Assembly (NCBI RefSeq): GCF_001425825.1
Contig: NZ_LMDM01000020.1
Span: 84,979 to 145,323 of the forward strand
DNA from: Rhizobacter sp. Root1238
Lineage (GTDB): Bacteria; Pseudomonadota; Gammaproteobacteria; Burkholderiales; Burkholderiaceae_C
Direction of reading: 5' to 3'
DNA: 60,345 nt
The notes under the pieces were generated by a model that made no database searches, was not told where the DNA came from, and saw only the letters and a list, made by a program, of their open reading frames with translations. A program made the position numbers and the translations under genes. This document shows positions 9,010 to 18,011 of the stretch, in pieces (the stretch's first letter is position 1; every line of letters starts with the position of its first letter).

Positions 9010-10032
9010 ATGCCCATCGAAAACACCAGCGTCACGCTCGAAGAGGTGGCGCGCCTGGCCGGGGTTTCCACGAGCACGGTGTCGCGCTACCTGAGCGGCA
9101 CCCATGTCGTCGCCGAAGAAAAGGCGGCGGCGATCGAGAGCAGCATCAAGCGCCTGAACTACCGGCCCAACCTGGTCGCGCGCGGCCTCGCCAAGGGCCG
9201 CACGATGACGGTCGGCGTGCTGACGCAGGAGATCTCCAGCTCGTTCTTCAACGAAGCCATGCGCGGCGTCGAGGACGGGTTGGCCAGCCACCGCTACGAG
9301 GCCATTTTCGTGAGCGGGCACTGGAACAAGGTCGAGGAAGAGCAGCGCTTGATGTCGCTGATGGGCCGCCGGGTGGACGGCGTGATCCTGCTGGTCGGCG
9401 ACCTGGACGACGAACTGCTGGACCACCATGCGCGCGGCGTGCCCACGGTGCTGCTCGGGCGGCTGTCGGCGTCGATGCGGGTGCATTCGCTGTGCTTCGA
9501 CCACCATGCCGGCGCCAGCGAGGCGGTGCGCCACCTGCTCGAACTCGGCCATCGCCGCATCGCCTTCATCGCCGGCCCGCCGGGACGCCAGGACGCGGAA
9601 GAGCGCCTGCGCGGCTACCACGACACGCTGGTCGCGGCCGGGCTGCCCTTCGACGAGCGGCTGGTGGCGCCGGGCGGCTACGTCGAGACCGGCGGCGTGA
9701 CGGCGATGAACATGCTGCTCGATCGCGGCCTGCCGTTCAGCGCGGTCTTCGCCGCCAACGACGACTCCGCCTACGGCGCGATGCTCGCGCTGTACCGGCG
9801 CGGGGTGCGCGTGCCCGACGACATGTCCATCGTCGGCTACGACGACCTGTCCCATTCCTCGTTCTCGCTGCCGCCGTTGACCTCGGTGCGGCAGCCGCTG
9901 CGCGACCTCGGCCGCGAGGCCGCGGGGGCCGTCGTCGCGCTGATCGAGGGCCGCAAGCCGCCGCGCGCGACGATGGCGAAGCTGGAATTGATCGTCCGCG
10001 AATCGACCAAGGCGGTTCCTGTCACAGGTTGA
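9010..10032 (+). CDS. LacI/GalR-family transcriptional regulator
   Basis: 340-aa repressor with an N-terminal helix-turn-helix (LEEVARLAGVSTSTVSRYLS, about 9-28), hinge helix (NYRPNLVARGLAKG) and a periplasmic-binding-protein-like ligand domain (VGVLTQEISSSFFNE to the C-terminus). It sits between the divergent glycosidase operon (starting 8841) and the AraC-GH16 operon (starting about 10174), each preceded by the same perfect palindrome. It probably represses both until a xylan- or glucan-derived sugar binds. ATG at 9010 was chosen because the HTH begins a few residues later. The ligand is unknown. Confidence 0.9.
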   Translation: MPIENTSVTLEEVARLAGVSTSTVSRYLSGTHVVAEEKAAAIESSIKRLNYRPNLVARGLAKGRTMTVGVLTQEISSSFFNEAMRGVEDGLASHRYEAIFVSGHWNKVEEEQRLMSLMGRRVDGVILLVGDLDDELLDHHARGVPTVLLGRLSASMRVHSLCFDHHAGASEAVRHLLELGHRRIAFIAGPPGRQDAEERLRGYHDTLVAAGLPFDERLVAPGGYVETGGVTAMNMLLDRGLPFSAVFAANDDSAYGAMLALYRRGVRVPDDMSIVGYDDLSHSSFSLPPLTSVRQPLRDLGREAAGAVVALIEGRKPPRATMAKLELIVRESTKAVPVTG

Positions 10033-10141
10033 CGCAGGGCGCCCCGTCCCGGTGCACCCCGGCCGCGAAACCGCAAGATCGGTCAGGTCCGTTCAGGGTT
10101 CCTCCCTGGGCCGGCACCGGCAGACCGTTCATACACTGGCC

Positions 10142-10157
10142 ATGCAAGCGCTTGCAT
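10142..10157. promoter_or_regulatory. LacI-type operator upstream of the AraC-GH16 operon
   Basis: ATGCAAGCGCTTGCAT is a perfect 16-bp palindrome sharing its 14-bp core with the site at 8863. A TACACT -10-like element at 10132-10137 lies just upstream, so the operator covers the expected transcription start, a position suited to repression. Confidence 0.8.
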
Positions 10158-10173
10158 GAACGCTGCCACGGAC

Positions 10174-11106
10174 ATGACCATGACCCACCCGACTTTCCAC
10201 GGCATCGAGAGGCCATGCGGCCCGGGCCTGCCACCTGTTCGCCCGCGCGAGCAACCGTCGCTGCGCAGCCACCACCTGCGGCGCATGGAGCAGGTGCTGG
10301 ACCACGTCGAGTCGCACCTGTCGAAGGACCTGAGCCTGGAGCGGCTGAGCGATTGCGCAGCGTTCTCGCCCTTCCATTTCCACCGGCTCTTCCTCGCCTG
10401 GAGCGGCGAGACGGCGAAGGAGTTCGTGCGGCGGCGCCGGCTCGAGACGGCGGCCGGCCGGCTGCGCCACTGCCCGAACGAGAAGGTCACGGCCGTCTCG
10501 CTCAGCTGCGGCTTCGCGTCGCCGGAAGCCTTCGCCCGGGCCTTCCGCGAGCACTTCGGCATGACGCCGTCGCGCTGGCGTTCGGGCGGGTGGAACGACT
10601 GGCGGACGCCGGCCGACGAGGGCCGGACCGCCACCAGCGGCCGTGTCGAACTCAGGCACTTCGAGGCGAAGGAATACCTCTACATGCGCGAGCGCGGCGA
10701 CTACGGCCACAGCTCGGAGATCCTGCGCATGCGCTTCGTGCCCTGGGTCGACAGCCTGGGCCTGTCGGACCGGCCGATGCTGTCCATCGGCCTCGACGAC
10801 CCGGCCATCACCTGCGCGGCGCATTGCCGCATGGACGCCTGCGTCGAGCTGCCCGCGGGCTGGCAGGACCCCGGCCTGAGGGCCATGCGAAAGAGCCTGC
10901 CGGCGCACTGGGCGGCCTGCCTGCGCTACGAGGGCCCGTCGAGCGAGATCGGGCGCGGCTGGAACACCTTGCTCACCGAATGGCTGCCGACCTCTCCCTT
11001 CGCGCTCGCGGAAGGACATTTCATCCAGCGCTGCGAACCCGGCTCGCCGCCGCCCGGTTCGCCGTTCGTGCGCTGCGAGCTGTGCATGCCGGTCATTGCG
11101 CAATGA
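10174..11106 (+). CDS. AraC-family regulator with GyrI-like effector domain
   Basis: Transcription factor with an N-terminal AraC/XylS DNA-binding domain (two HTHs, FSPFHFHRLFLAWSG and CGFASPEAFARAFREHFG) followed by a GyrI/AraC-effector-binding-like domain to the C-terminus. An in-frame ATG at 10156 lies inside the operator palindrome and would leave almost no leader, so 10174 (or 10180) is preferred; no start has a strong ribosome site. The stop overlaps the start of the GH16-like gene (ATGA at 11103-11106), so the two are translationally coupled. It probably acts downstream of the LacI regulator in the same sugar response. Confidence 0.8.
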   Translation: MTMTHPTFHGIERPCGPGLPPVRPREQPSLRSHHLRRMEQVLDHVESHLSKDLSLERLSDCAAFSPFHFHRLFLAWSGETAKEFVRRRRLETAAGRLRHCPNEKVTAVSLSCGFASPEAFARAFREHFGMTPSRWRSGGWNDWRTPADEGRTATSGRVELRHFEAKEYLYMRERGDYGHSSEILRMRFVPWVDSLGLSDRPMLSIGLDDPAITCAAHCRMDACVELPAGWQDPGLRAMRKSLPAHWAACLRYEGPSSEIGRGWNTLLTEWLPTSPFALAEGHFIQRCEPGSPPPGSPFVRCELCMPVIAQ

Positions 11107-12536
11107 AGCGCGCACCGTGGTACCTGGCGGCGCTTGCCGCGGCATGGCTGTCCGTGCCGGCCCGGGGCGCCGACGCACCGTCGGTGGTGTGGGCCGATTT
11201 CAGGACCGCTCCGGCCGGCCGCGCGCGCCCGCCGGTGAATCTTCTGCAGATCTCCGAGAAGCCCGGCGATGTCGCGGCCGATCCGCTCGGCGTCCACGAC
11301 GGCGGAGTGCGGGTGTCCGGCCGCCTGAGCCGTGCGCACGGCAGCACCTGGAGCACGCTGGGCGTGGACGTGGGAGCAGCTCGTGGCGGGGCGGCGATCG
11401 ACCTCTCCGCGTTCCGCAACCTGCGCATCCGGCTCGTGTCGCCGACCGAACAGGTGCTTCGCATCCGGATCAAGGGCACCGACACGAGGCTGCAGAACAC
11501 CGGCTGCTACCCGGTGCTGCTGCAGAAGGTGCGGGGCACGATGGACATCGACATCCCGCTCGCGGTCTTCGAGCCCGAACCCTATTGCGCCGGCAACGGC
11601 GCGAGCATCGCGCAGACGCTGCCGGCCGTCGCGAGCGTGGAGGTCACGGCCAACGAACCGTCGGACGAGCCGGTGCGCTTCGAGGTGGGACGCATCGAGT
11701 TCTCGAATGCCGCGAGCGAGGCGGCGGCCGTTCCCCGCGAGACGCGGGACGCGGCGTGGCGGCTCGCCTGGGCCGACGAGTTCGATGCGGCGGCCACGGG
11801 GCGGGTCGACGAGAAACGCTGGCGCGTGCACAAGGCGCCCGGCGGCGCAGGCCCGCAGCTCGACGGCGCCGGCCACTTGCTGCTGCCGCCCGCGAGCAGC
11901 CTTCGCGTGCGTCCGACGGGCGCGATGGTCTACGGCCGCATCGAGTTGCGCGCGAAGCTGCCGGCCGGCAGCGCACGCGTCTCGCTGCAAGGGGCCCCGC
12001 TGGCATCGCTCGACTGGCTGGAAGCCGGCGAGATCGCACTGGTCGAGAAGGAGGGGGCCGACCTCGGCCTCGGCCTGAATGCGCCGGGCATCGGCGACGA
12101 GCCGGCGTTCCATGCGTCGGTGGCATTGACGCCTTCGGATGACGGCTTCCACCGCTTCTCGCTCGAATGGGACCCGGTGAAGATCCGCTGGGCCGTCGAC
12201 GACGTGGCGGTGAAAGCAGTGCTGCGCGCCGACGTGCCGGCCGGCGCGCGCGATGTCTTCGAGCAATGGCCCTTCCTGCTGAACCTGGAGGTCGGACCGG
12301 GCGCCGAGCCGATGCTCGTCGACCAGGTCCGCATCTACCAGAAGGACGAGCTTGCTGCCGTGTCGCGCGCGCGGGTGGCGGCCTGGAAGACGGCCTACGA
12401 CTCGTTGAACGTCGCGGCGCCGGTCGCCCGTCCGGTGGCGAAGCCGACGGCGCCGCGCGCGGCCGCCGAGCCGGCCGCACGCACGCGCGTCGTCACCTGC
12501 GAGCGCAACAAGTTCGGCTTGATGATGTGCTACTGA
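11103..12536 (+). CDS. GH16-like secreted protein with degenerate active site and N-terminal putative binding domain
   Basis: 477-aa secreted protein. Signal peptide about 1-22; domain about 25-205 similar to the small lipoprotein at 5769 (GSTWSTLGVDV, LRIRIKG, NTGCYPVLLQ, PYCAGNGASI); GH16-like jelly roll about 215-420 (DEFDAAATGRVDEKRW, YGRIELRAKLPAGS, FHRFSLEWDPVKIRWAVDD, VDQVRIYQ). The GH16 catalytic signature E-I-D-x-x-E reads E310-I-A-L-V-E315: both glutamates stay but the assisting Asp is Ala312, and the usual preceding WPxxGE context is altered. It may be weakly active or act as a glucan-binding protein. Low-complexity Ala/Pro tail about 435-465. Confidence 0.7.
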   Translation: MKRAPWYLAALAAAWLSVPARGADAPSVVWADFRTAPAGRARPPVNLLQISEKPGDVAADPLGVHDGGVRVSGRLSRAHGSTWSTLGVDVGAARGGAAIDLSAFRNLRIRLVSPTEQVLRIRIKGTDTRLQNTGCYPVLLQKVRGTMDIDIPLAVFEPEPYCAGNGASIAQTLPAVASVEVTANEPSDEPVRFEVGRIEFSNAASEAAAVPRETRDAAWRLAWADEFDAAATGRVDEKRWRVHKAPGGAGPQLDGAGHLLLPPASSLRVRPTGAMVYGRIELRAKLPAGSARVSLQGAPLASLDWLEAGEIALVEKEGADLGLGLNAPGIGDEPAFHASVALTPSDDGFHRFSLEWDPVKIRWAVDDVAVKAVLRADVPAGARDVFEQWPFLLNLEVGPGAEPMLVDQVRIYQKDELAAVSRARVAAWKTAYDSLNVAAPVARPVAKPTAPRAAAEPAARTRVVTCERNKFGLMMCY

Positions 12537-12639
12537 GCAGCGGGCGCTGAGCGCAAGAACGGCACGGTCAAACGCAAACCCACGACGGCGCCGCAGGCAG
12601 CGCGAGAACACCATCCACGTGTCACTTCAGGAGACACCA

Positions 12640-13371
12640 GTGGATCAGATGGTTCGGCGTTCAATTCGACATTCATGCACCGCCTTGACCGCGCTCTTCG
12701 GCGCGGTGGCGCTCACGGCTTGCGGCGGGGGAGGGTCCAGCGTCCCCACCTCGGCCGCCCCCACACCGGCCGCGTCCGCGCCGCCGTCGGCGCCCGTGCC
12801 GGCATCGCCCGCCGGTCCTTCGGCGGGCGATGTCGCGTTCGCCACCCCGGCCAGCGCGACGGACACCAGCGAGGCCGGCAAGATCGAGACCTACTTCTTC
12901 GCGGAGAAGAGCAGCGAGATCGTTGCCGGTGCGGTGACCCAGGCAGCGGGCGAGGTGGACTTCAGCGCGTCGCTGTCGGGCAACCAGGCCTATGCCGGTA
13001 CCGCGATCCGCGTCTATGCGCCCGGCAACACCGGCGTGGCCCCGGTCAGCGCCTTCAATGCCTCGGGGTTCACCAAGCTGAAGATCCGGTTGAAGTCGTC
13101 GAGCGACGGCGTCCTGTCGATCAAGCTCCAACCGAGCCCGGTGGCCGGCGACGGCTGCACGGCGACGGCCCAGGCCATCGTCGACGCGACCTTGTCCGAA
13201 CTCGTCATCGACCTGAACGACGCGATGTTTGCGCTGCCGGACTACTGCAACGGCACCGGCTCGAAGGTCGGCACCGTCAAGGCCGGTCTCTTCGCGATCG
13301 ACGTGATCAACGGCGCCACCACGACGGGCTCGCACAACCTGGGCGTGGGCACCGTGAAGCTCGCCCCCTGA
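12640..13371 (+). CDS. Lipoprotein with putative carbohydrate-binding domain (paralogue B)
   Basis: Predicted 243-aa lipoprotein. The GTG at 12640 was chosen because CAGGAGACACCA precedes it; an ATG at 12649 is possible. Lipobox LTAC then GGGG, an Ala/Pro/Ser linker, and a beta-rich domain with LKIRLKSSSDGVLSIKL and ALPDYCNGTGSKVG, resembling the paralogous domains at 5769 and 11103. The GH16 gene follows after 32 bp, so both are probably in one operon. Likely role: substrate capture for the neighbouring secreted glucanase. No named family is recognised. Confidence 0.72.
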   Translation: MDQMVRRSIRHSCTALTALFGAVALTACGGGGSSVPTSAAPTPAASAPPSAPVPASPAGPSAGDVAFATPASATDTSEAGKIETYFFAEKSSEIVAGAVTQAAGEVDFSASLSGNQAYAGTAIRVYAPGNTGVAPVSAFNASGFTKLKIRLKSSSDGVLSIKLQPSPVAGDGCTATAQAIVDATLSELVIDLNDAMFALPDYCNGTGSKVGTVKAGLFAIDVINGATTTGSHNLGVGTVKLAP

Positions 13372-13403
13372 TCGCGCACGACAACCACAACGAGGAGACA
13401 AGC

Positions 13404-14114
13404 ATGATCAATTCCATCGTCAAGGGCGCCTTCGCCACGGTGCTGGCCATGGGCCTGCACCTGAGCGCGCAGGCCACCAATTTCTTCGACGGGTTCGACG
13501 GCACGGGCGGCCCGAACGGGTCGGTCTGGGAGACCGCCAATTGGGCCAACGGCGACATCTTCGGCTGCACCTTCGCGTTCAGCGAAGCGTGGCTGACGGG
13601 GTGGGGCGGGCTGGACCTGAACGTCAACGGCAGCAACCGCAACGCGGTGAAGTGCGCCGAGGTGCGCACCTGGCAGAGCTTCCAGTACGGCAAGTTCGTG
13701 ACCCGCCTGCAGCCCGGCACCATCCCCGGCGGCAACAGCTCGTTCTTTCTCTACACCGGCAACGCGGGCACCTCCAACCACTTCGAGATCGACCTCGAGT
13801 TCATCAAGGGCGGCACCGTGCTGCACACGAACGTGTGGACAGGCGGCCGGCAGAACTTCCAGCAGTTCGCGATCGCCACCGGCTGGCGGACCATCGGCTT
13901 CGAATGGCGGCCGACCTACGTGCGCTGGTTCCACGTCAACGATGCCGGCGCGGAGATGGAGTTCCGGCGCGTCAACACGGCCTTCTCGGCCCCGATGCGC
14001 CTGATGCTGAACCACTGGGTCGGCAACAACTCGTCGGGCGCGGTCGGCTTCGTCGGAACCTACAACGGCGGCGGCGGTCCGGCCTACTACGACTGGGTGA
14101 AGGTGTCGGACTGA
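13404..14114 (+). CDS. Secreted GH16 beta-glucanase (lichenase/xyloglucanase-like)
   Basis: 236-aa secreted enzyme; signal peptide about 1-24 (LSAQA). GH16 with an intact catalytic signature, Glu128-Ile-Asp130-Leu-Glu132 in NHFEIDLEF, and the family features VKCAEVRTWQSFQYGKF and FHTxGFEW-like IGFEWRPTYVRWF. A strong GAGGAGAC ribosome site lies 5 bp before the ATG. GH16 members of this length cut beta-1,3-1,4- or beta-1,3-glucans; which is not decided here. It contrasts with the degenerate GH16-like protein two genes upstream. Confidence 0.87.
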   Translation: MINSIVKGAFATVLAMGLHLSAQATNFFDGFDGTGGPNGSVWETANWANGDIFGCTFAFSEAWLTGWGGLDLNVNGSNRNAVKCAEVRTWQSFQYGKFVTRLQPGTIPGGNSSFFLYTGNAGTSNHFEIDLEFIKGGTVLHTNVWTGGRQNFQQFAIATGWRTIGFEWRPTYVRWFHVNDAGAEMEFRRVNTAFSAPMRLMLNHWVGNNSSGAVGFVGTYNGGGGPAYYDWVKVSD

Positions 14115-14127
14115 CATTCCGACCGGC

Positions 14128-15438
14128 TCAGCGGGGGAACGGAGCCGGATGGGTCAAGTAATCCTGGAACAGGCGTGCGAACTGCCCGCCGTCGGTCGAG
14201 ATGCTGGCCGAGGTACTCCCGCCTGCGCTGAACACGATCGCGAACACGCCCGCCGCGGTGTACTCGGTCGGGTGCGTGAGCATGTAGCGAACATGGTTGT
14301 CCCGGTAGTGACCGGGGGTGCCGCCCGGGGTGGCCGAGGGCACGCCCATCGGCGTCTGCCAGAACAGGACCGGCAGGTTGCCGAGGATGGTTCGCACAGT
14401 GCTCCACTGGCCCAGGTCCTGGTGGAAGTTGGGTGTCGCGACGTTGTTCTCGTCCCAGTAGAACGGGCCGTTGCCGCGCCCCGCGCACTCGGCCACCGGA
14501 GAGGCGAGCTCGAAGCAGCCGGCATCGCGGTCGCTCGTCTGCCCCACCATGAAGTCGGCCTTGTCGGCACCGAGCTTCAACATGAAGTTGCCGACGGTGG
14601 TGGCATCACGTCCCCAGAAGGACGGCGGAAACCCGATCTTCGCCTTGGGCGCATGGGTTCGCCCGAGCAGCAACAGGCATTGCGCGAACCCCACGGCGTT
14701 GTCCGAGAAGGACGGCGGAAACCCGATCTTCGCCTTGGGCGCATGGGTTCGCCCGAGCAGCAACAGGCATTGCGCGAACCCCACGGCGTTGTCCGGCTGG
14801 CCGACGCACTCGCTCACCATGCTCACGCGCGCCGGCACCTTCGTCGGGTCGCCACCCGGAGCGCCCGTCAGCAGGAAGCCCCAGAAGTCCGGTTCCAGGT
14901 TGACGAGCGTGGGCTGCCCCGTCGCGCCGATCTTCTGGTACATCAGCTTGACCTGCGACCAGTAGCTGGTCATGAAGCTCGCGTCGTTGATGGCGCCGAG
15001 GTTGCCTTCGCCCGGGGAGGCCATCTGGTAGAGCGTGAACATCGGGACGGCGCCGGCCGCCTTGACGTTCGCGGAGACATAGGTGACGTAGGCCCCGTCG
15101 GGGCTGTTCCAGTACGGCCACGAGCCGGCTCCGACCCCGACCAGGTAGGTGTCGATGATGTCCGGGTGGATCTGCTGGCTCGTCATGTCGGCGATGGAGT
15201 TGCCGGCGCCGAGGCCGGCCAGCAGCCGGCCGGGCATGCCGAGCGCGGCGTTGATCGACGAGCCGGATGCGGGCACAGGAGCGGGTGCTGGACCGGGTGC
15301 TGGAGCGGCGGGGGACCCGTTGGCGGTCGTCACGGCAGCGTCGCCCGAATTGCTCGATCCACCCCCGCACGCGGCCAGGACGGCGACAAACAGGGTCGTG
15401 GCAAGCGGTCTGATGCGGGCAGGGGTCAGGGTCGGCAT
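14128..15438 (-). CDS. Lipoprotein of unknown function with internal 30-residue tandem duplication
   Basis: 436-aa lipoprotein (LAAC then GGGSS; Ala/Pro linker about 40-60) with a domain from about 62 (AALGMPGRLLAGLGAGN). Motifs such as VPMFTLYQMA, NLEPDFWGF, ADFMVGQTSDRDAGCFE and NLPVLFWQTPMG suggest a TIM-barrel hydrolase-like fold, but I do not recognise a family. A 30-residue segment (DNAVGFAQ...GFPPSFS) occurs twice in direct succession. It converges with the GH16 gene, leaving 13 bp between stops. A role in polysaccharide handling is inferred from location only. Confidence 0.7.
   Translation of the reverse strand: MPTLTPARIRPLATTLFVAVLAACGGGSSNSGDAAVTTANGSPAAPAPGPAPAPVPASGSSINAALGMPGRLLAGLGAGNSIADMTSQQIHPDIIDTYLVGVGAGSWPYWNSPDGAYVTYVSANVKAAGAVPMFTLYQMASPGEGNLGAINDASFMTSYWSQVKLMYQKIGATGQPTLVNLEPDFWGFLLTGAPGGDPTKVPARVSMVSECVGQPDNAVGFAQCLLLLGRTHAPKAKIGFPPSFSDNAVGFAQCLLLLGRTHAPKAKIGFPPSFWGRDATTVGNFMLKLGADKADFMVGQTSDRDAGCFELASPVAECAGRGNGPFYWDENNVATPNFHQDLGQWSTVRTILGNLPVLFWQTPMGVPSATPGGTPGHYRDNHVRYMLTHPTEYTAAGVFAIVFSAGGSTSASISTDGGQFARLFQDYLTHPAPFPR
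14616..14795. repeat. Perfect 90-bp tandem direct duplication
   Basis: Positions 14616-14705 and 14706-14795 are identical over all 90 bases by direct comparison. The unit is 30 codons, so the reading frame of the lipoprotein gene is kept. Zero divergence indicates a very recent event, or an assembly artefact. Confidence 0.97.
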
Positions 15439-15636
15439 GGTGGGGGTCTGTGGGAAGGGCGGGCGGGCCGACGCGAGGCGAGGCGTGCGGAGTCCATGGC
15501 GCCGCAGTGTTCACAAGCGCCGGCGCGCCGTCTTGATCGATTTGTGACGGCGCCGAGGTCTCGACATCCACCGACGCGCCTGCGCAACAGTCCGGCGTGT
15601 CCGGGATGCCGCCGGCTTGAAGCGTCGTCGCGCCCA

Positions 15637-17787
15637 TCACTCCACCTCGACAGTGCGAAGCCGCAGCGCGTTGGCGACCACGCTGACCGAGGACAGCGCC
15701 ATGGCGGCTGCCGCGACGACGGGCGACAACAGCAGCCCGGAGAAGGGGTACAGGACGCCTGCCGCGAGCGGGATGCCGGCCACGTTGTAGGCAAAGCTCA
15801 GGAACAGGTTCTGGCGGATGTTGCGCATGGTCGCGTGCGACAGCGTGCGGGCGCGAACGATGCCCATCAGGTCGCCCTTGAGCAGCGTGATGCCGGCGCT
15901 CTCCATCGCCACGTCGGTTCCGGTGCCCATCGCGACCCCGACCGTCGCCTGCGCCAGGGCAGGGGCGTCGTTGACACCGTCGCCGGCCATGGCCACCACG
16001 CGCCCCTCGCCCTGCAGGCGCTTCACGACGGCGGCCTTGTCTTGCGGCAGCACATCGGCCACCACGTCGTCGATGCCAAGCTGGCGGCCGACCGCCCGTG
16101 CGGTGGTCTTTCCATCGCCGGTGAGCATCACGACGCGCACGCCGGCGGCCCGGAGCGCCCGCAGCGCCTGCGGTGTGGTTGCCTTGATGGGGTCCGCAAT
16201 CGCGACGAAGCCGGCGAGCTTCCCCCCGACGCCGACGAAGATGACCGTCGCGGCCTGTTGCCGCAGCCCATCGGCGTTCTTCTCCAGCGCAGAGGTGGGA
16301 ATCGAATGTTCCGCCAGCAATGCCGCGCTGCCCGACACGACGGGCACGCCCGCCACCGTCCCGACGACGCCCTTGCCCACGGGCGAGTCGAAGTCCGTCA
16401 CCGGCGACAGGGCCAGCCGGCGCTGCTGCGCCTCCATCACGATGGCCATGGCCAGCGGATGCTCGCTGGCGCGCTCGACGCTCGCGAGCTTCTGCAGGAC
16501 CTCGTCGGCCGTGAAACCGGGCGCCGGCTCGATGTGGACGACCTTCGGCCGGCCCTCCGTCAGCGTGCCCGTCTTGTCGACCACGAGCGTGTCGACCTTC
16601 TCCATCTTCTCGAGCGCCTCGGCGTCGCGGATGAGCACGCCGTGCTGGGCGCCCTTGCCGACACCGACCATGATGGACATCGGCGTGGCCAGGCCCAGCG
16701 CACAGGGACACGCGATGATGAGCACCGCCACCGCGGCGACGAGTGCATGGCTGAACGCCGGCGCAGGGCCCCAGACCCACCAGGCGACGAAGGTCAGCAT
16801 GGCGACCAGGATGACCGCCGGCACGAACCAGCCGGCGACCTGGTCCGCCATCCGCTGGATGGGCGCGCGGCTGCGCTGGGCCGCAGCCACCATGTGGACG
16901 ATCTGCGAAAGCAGCGTGTCGGCGCCGACCTTCTCGGCCCGCATCACGAAGCCGCCGGTCTGGTTCAGCGTCCCCGCAGTGACCCTGGAGCCGACGGCCT
17001 TGGCCACCGGGATGGGCTCGCCGGTGACCATCGACTCGTCGACGTTGCCCTTGCCTTCGGTGAGTCCACCATCGACCGGCACCTTCTCGCCGGGCCGCAC
17101 GCGCAGCAGGTCGCCCACCTGGATCGCGTCGACCTGCACGGTCTCGTCGTTGCCCTGTGCGTCGACCTTGACCGCCGTCTTCGGTGCCAATCCGAGCAGC
17201 GCCTTGATGGCGCCGGAGGTTTTCTCGCGCGCCCGCAGTTCCAGCACCTGGCCGAGCAGCACCAGCACCGTGATGACGGCGGCTGCCTCGAAGTAGACCG
17301 CGACCGCACCGTCCTCGCCTCGCAGGTCCGGCGGGAACCAGCCCGGCGCGAGCGTCGCGACGATGCTGTGGAGCCACGCAGCCCCCGTGCCGAGCGCGAT
17401 CAGCGTGAACATGTTCAGGCTCCGGTGCCTGACCGAAGCCGCTGCGCGAGCGAAGAAGGGCCAGCCGGCCCACAGCACCACGGGTGTCCCGAGCAGCAGT
17501 TGAACCCAGTTCGACGCCTGTGGGGCGACGAGGCGGTGGATGTCGACGAGATGGCCGCCCATCTCCAACGCGAAGACGGGCGCCGTCAGCACCGTGCCGA
17601 TCCAGAACCTGCGCGTCATGTCGCGCAGTTCCGGACTTTCTCCCTGGTCCGCCGTCGCGACGACCGGTTCGAGCGCCATGCCGCAGAGGGGGCAGTGGCC
17701 GGGCCCCCGCTGTCGCACCTGAGGGTGCATGGGGCAGGTGTATTCGAGGTCGTGCATTCCACCGGGCTTGTGCATCTCATCGTGCAT
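15637..17787 (-). CDS. copA: Copper-translocating P1B-type ATPase
   Basis: 716-aa heavy-metal exporter of the inner membrane. It starts with a His/Met-rich segment and a heavy-metal-binding domain (YTCPMHPQV...GHCPLCGM, about 16-40) instead of the classical GMTCxxC domain. Transmembrane helices, phosphatase loop TGEP, metal-binding [13 protein letters not shown], phosphorylation site Asp404 in DKTGTLTEG, the HP motif SEHPLA and the hinge GDGxND are all visible. CPC plus the C-terminal YN and MxxSS signatures fit Cu(I) export. GGAGAAGCC precedes the ATG, and a MerR/CueR-like promoter lies upstream. No regulator or chaperone gene is adjacent. Confidence 0.92.
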   Translation of the reverse strand: MHDEMHKPGGMHDLEYTCPMHPQVRQRGPGHCPLCGMALEPVVATADQGESPELRDMTRRFWIGTVLTAPVFALEMGGHLVDIHRLVAPQASNWVQLLLGTPVVLWAGWPFFARAAASVRHRSLNMFTLIALGTGAAWLHSIVATLAPGWFPPDLRGEDGAVAVYFEAAAVITVLVLLGQVLELRAREKTSGAIKALLGLAPKTAVKVDAQGNDETVQVDAIQVGDLLRVRPGEKVPVDGGLTEGKGNVDESMVTGEPIPVAKAVGSRVTAGTLNQTGGFVMRAEKVGADTLLSQIVHMVAAAQRSRAPIQRMADQVAGWFVPAVILVAMLTFVAWWVWGPAPAFSHALVAAVAVLIIACPCALGLATPMSIMVGVGKGAQHGVLIRDAEALEKMEKVDTLVVDKTGTLTEGRPKVVHIEPAPGFTADEVLQKLASVERASEHPLAMAIVMEAQQRRLALSPVTDFDSPVGKGVVGTVAGVPVVSGSAALLAEHSIPTSALEKNADGLRQQAATVIFVGVGGKLAGFVAIADPIKATTPQALRALRAAGVRVVMLTGDGKTTARAVGRQLGIDDVVADVLPQDKAAVVKRLQGEGRVVAMAGDGVNDAPALAQATVGVAMGTGTDVAMESAGITLLKGDLMGIVRARTLSHATMRNIRQNLFLSFAYNVAGIPLAAGVLYPFSGLLLSPVVAAAAMALSSVSVVANALRLRTVEVE

Positions 17788-17815
17788 CGGCTTCTCCTTT
17801 CAATCGGTGCAGCGC

Positions 17816-17846
17816 ACTGTGGGCCTTGATATCGTTGGAAGGTCAA
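17816..17846 (-). promoter_or_regulatory. MerR/CueR-type promoter of the copper ATPase gene
   Basis: On the minus strand, TTGACC (-35, 17846-17841) is separated by a long 19-bp spacer from CACAGT (-10, 17821-17816). The element begins ACCTTCC and has AAGG on the far side, the imperfect dyad typical of CueR-like regulators, which need a 19-20-bp spacer. The likely CueR-type gene is not in this window. Confidence 0.55.
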
Positions 17847-17919
17847 GGGGGTGACCGTCGCGACCTGACCCGGCGCACGGCACCTTGGTGGAGGGAAGCC
17901 GGGGCCGGACGGCCCGGCA

Positions 17920-17935
17920 TCCCATGAATATGTGA
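17920..17935. promoter_or_regulatory. Weak, reverse-oriented copy of the TCCCATGTTCATGGGA box before the response regulator
   Basis: Read on the minus strand this is TCACATATTCATGGGA, 14 of 16 matches to the palindrome seen at four other promoters. It lies 77 bp before the response-regulator start and 55 bp before CTTAAGCTCC (17974-17983), a sequence that also recurs before the second sensor kinase (27065-27074). The spacing differs from the strong promoters, so autoregulation is only a suggestion. Confidence 0.4.
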
Positions 17936-18011
17936 GGCCGCAGGCCCGGCCTGCCGCCAGGGCGCGTCCGCGCCTTAAGCTCCGGCCCTTGAACCAGTCG
18001 AAGGTCTAGCC

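Noticed and set aside
14149-17829. A plus-strand open frame of over 1,200 codons
   Set aside because: It is antisense to the duplicated lipoprotein and to copA, both with clear family motifs. Its protein is Arg/His/Gly/Ala-rich without domains, as expected from high-GC antisense frames.
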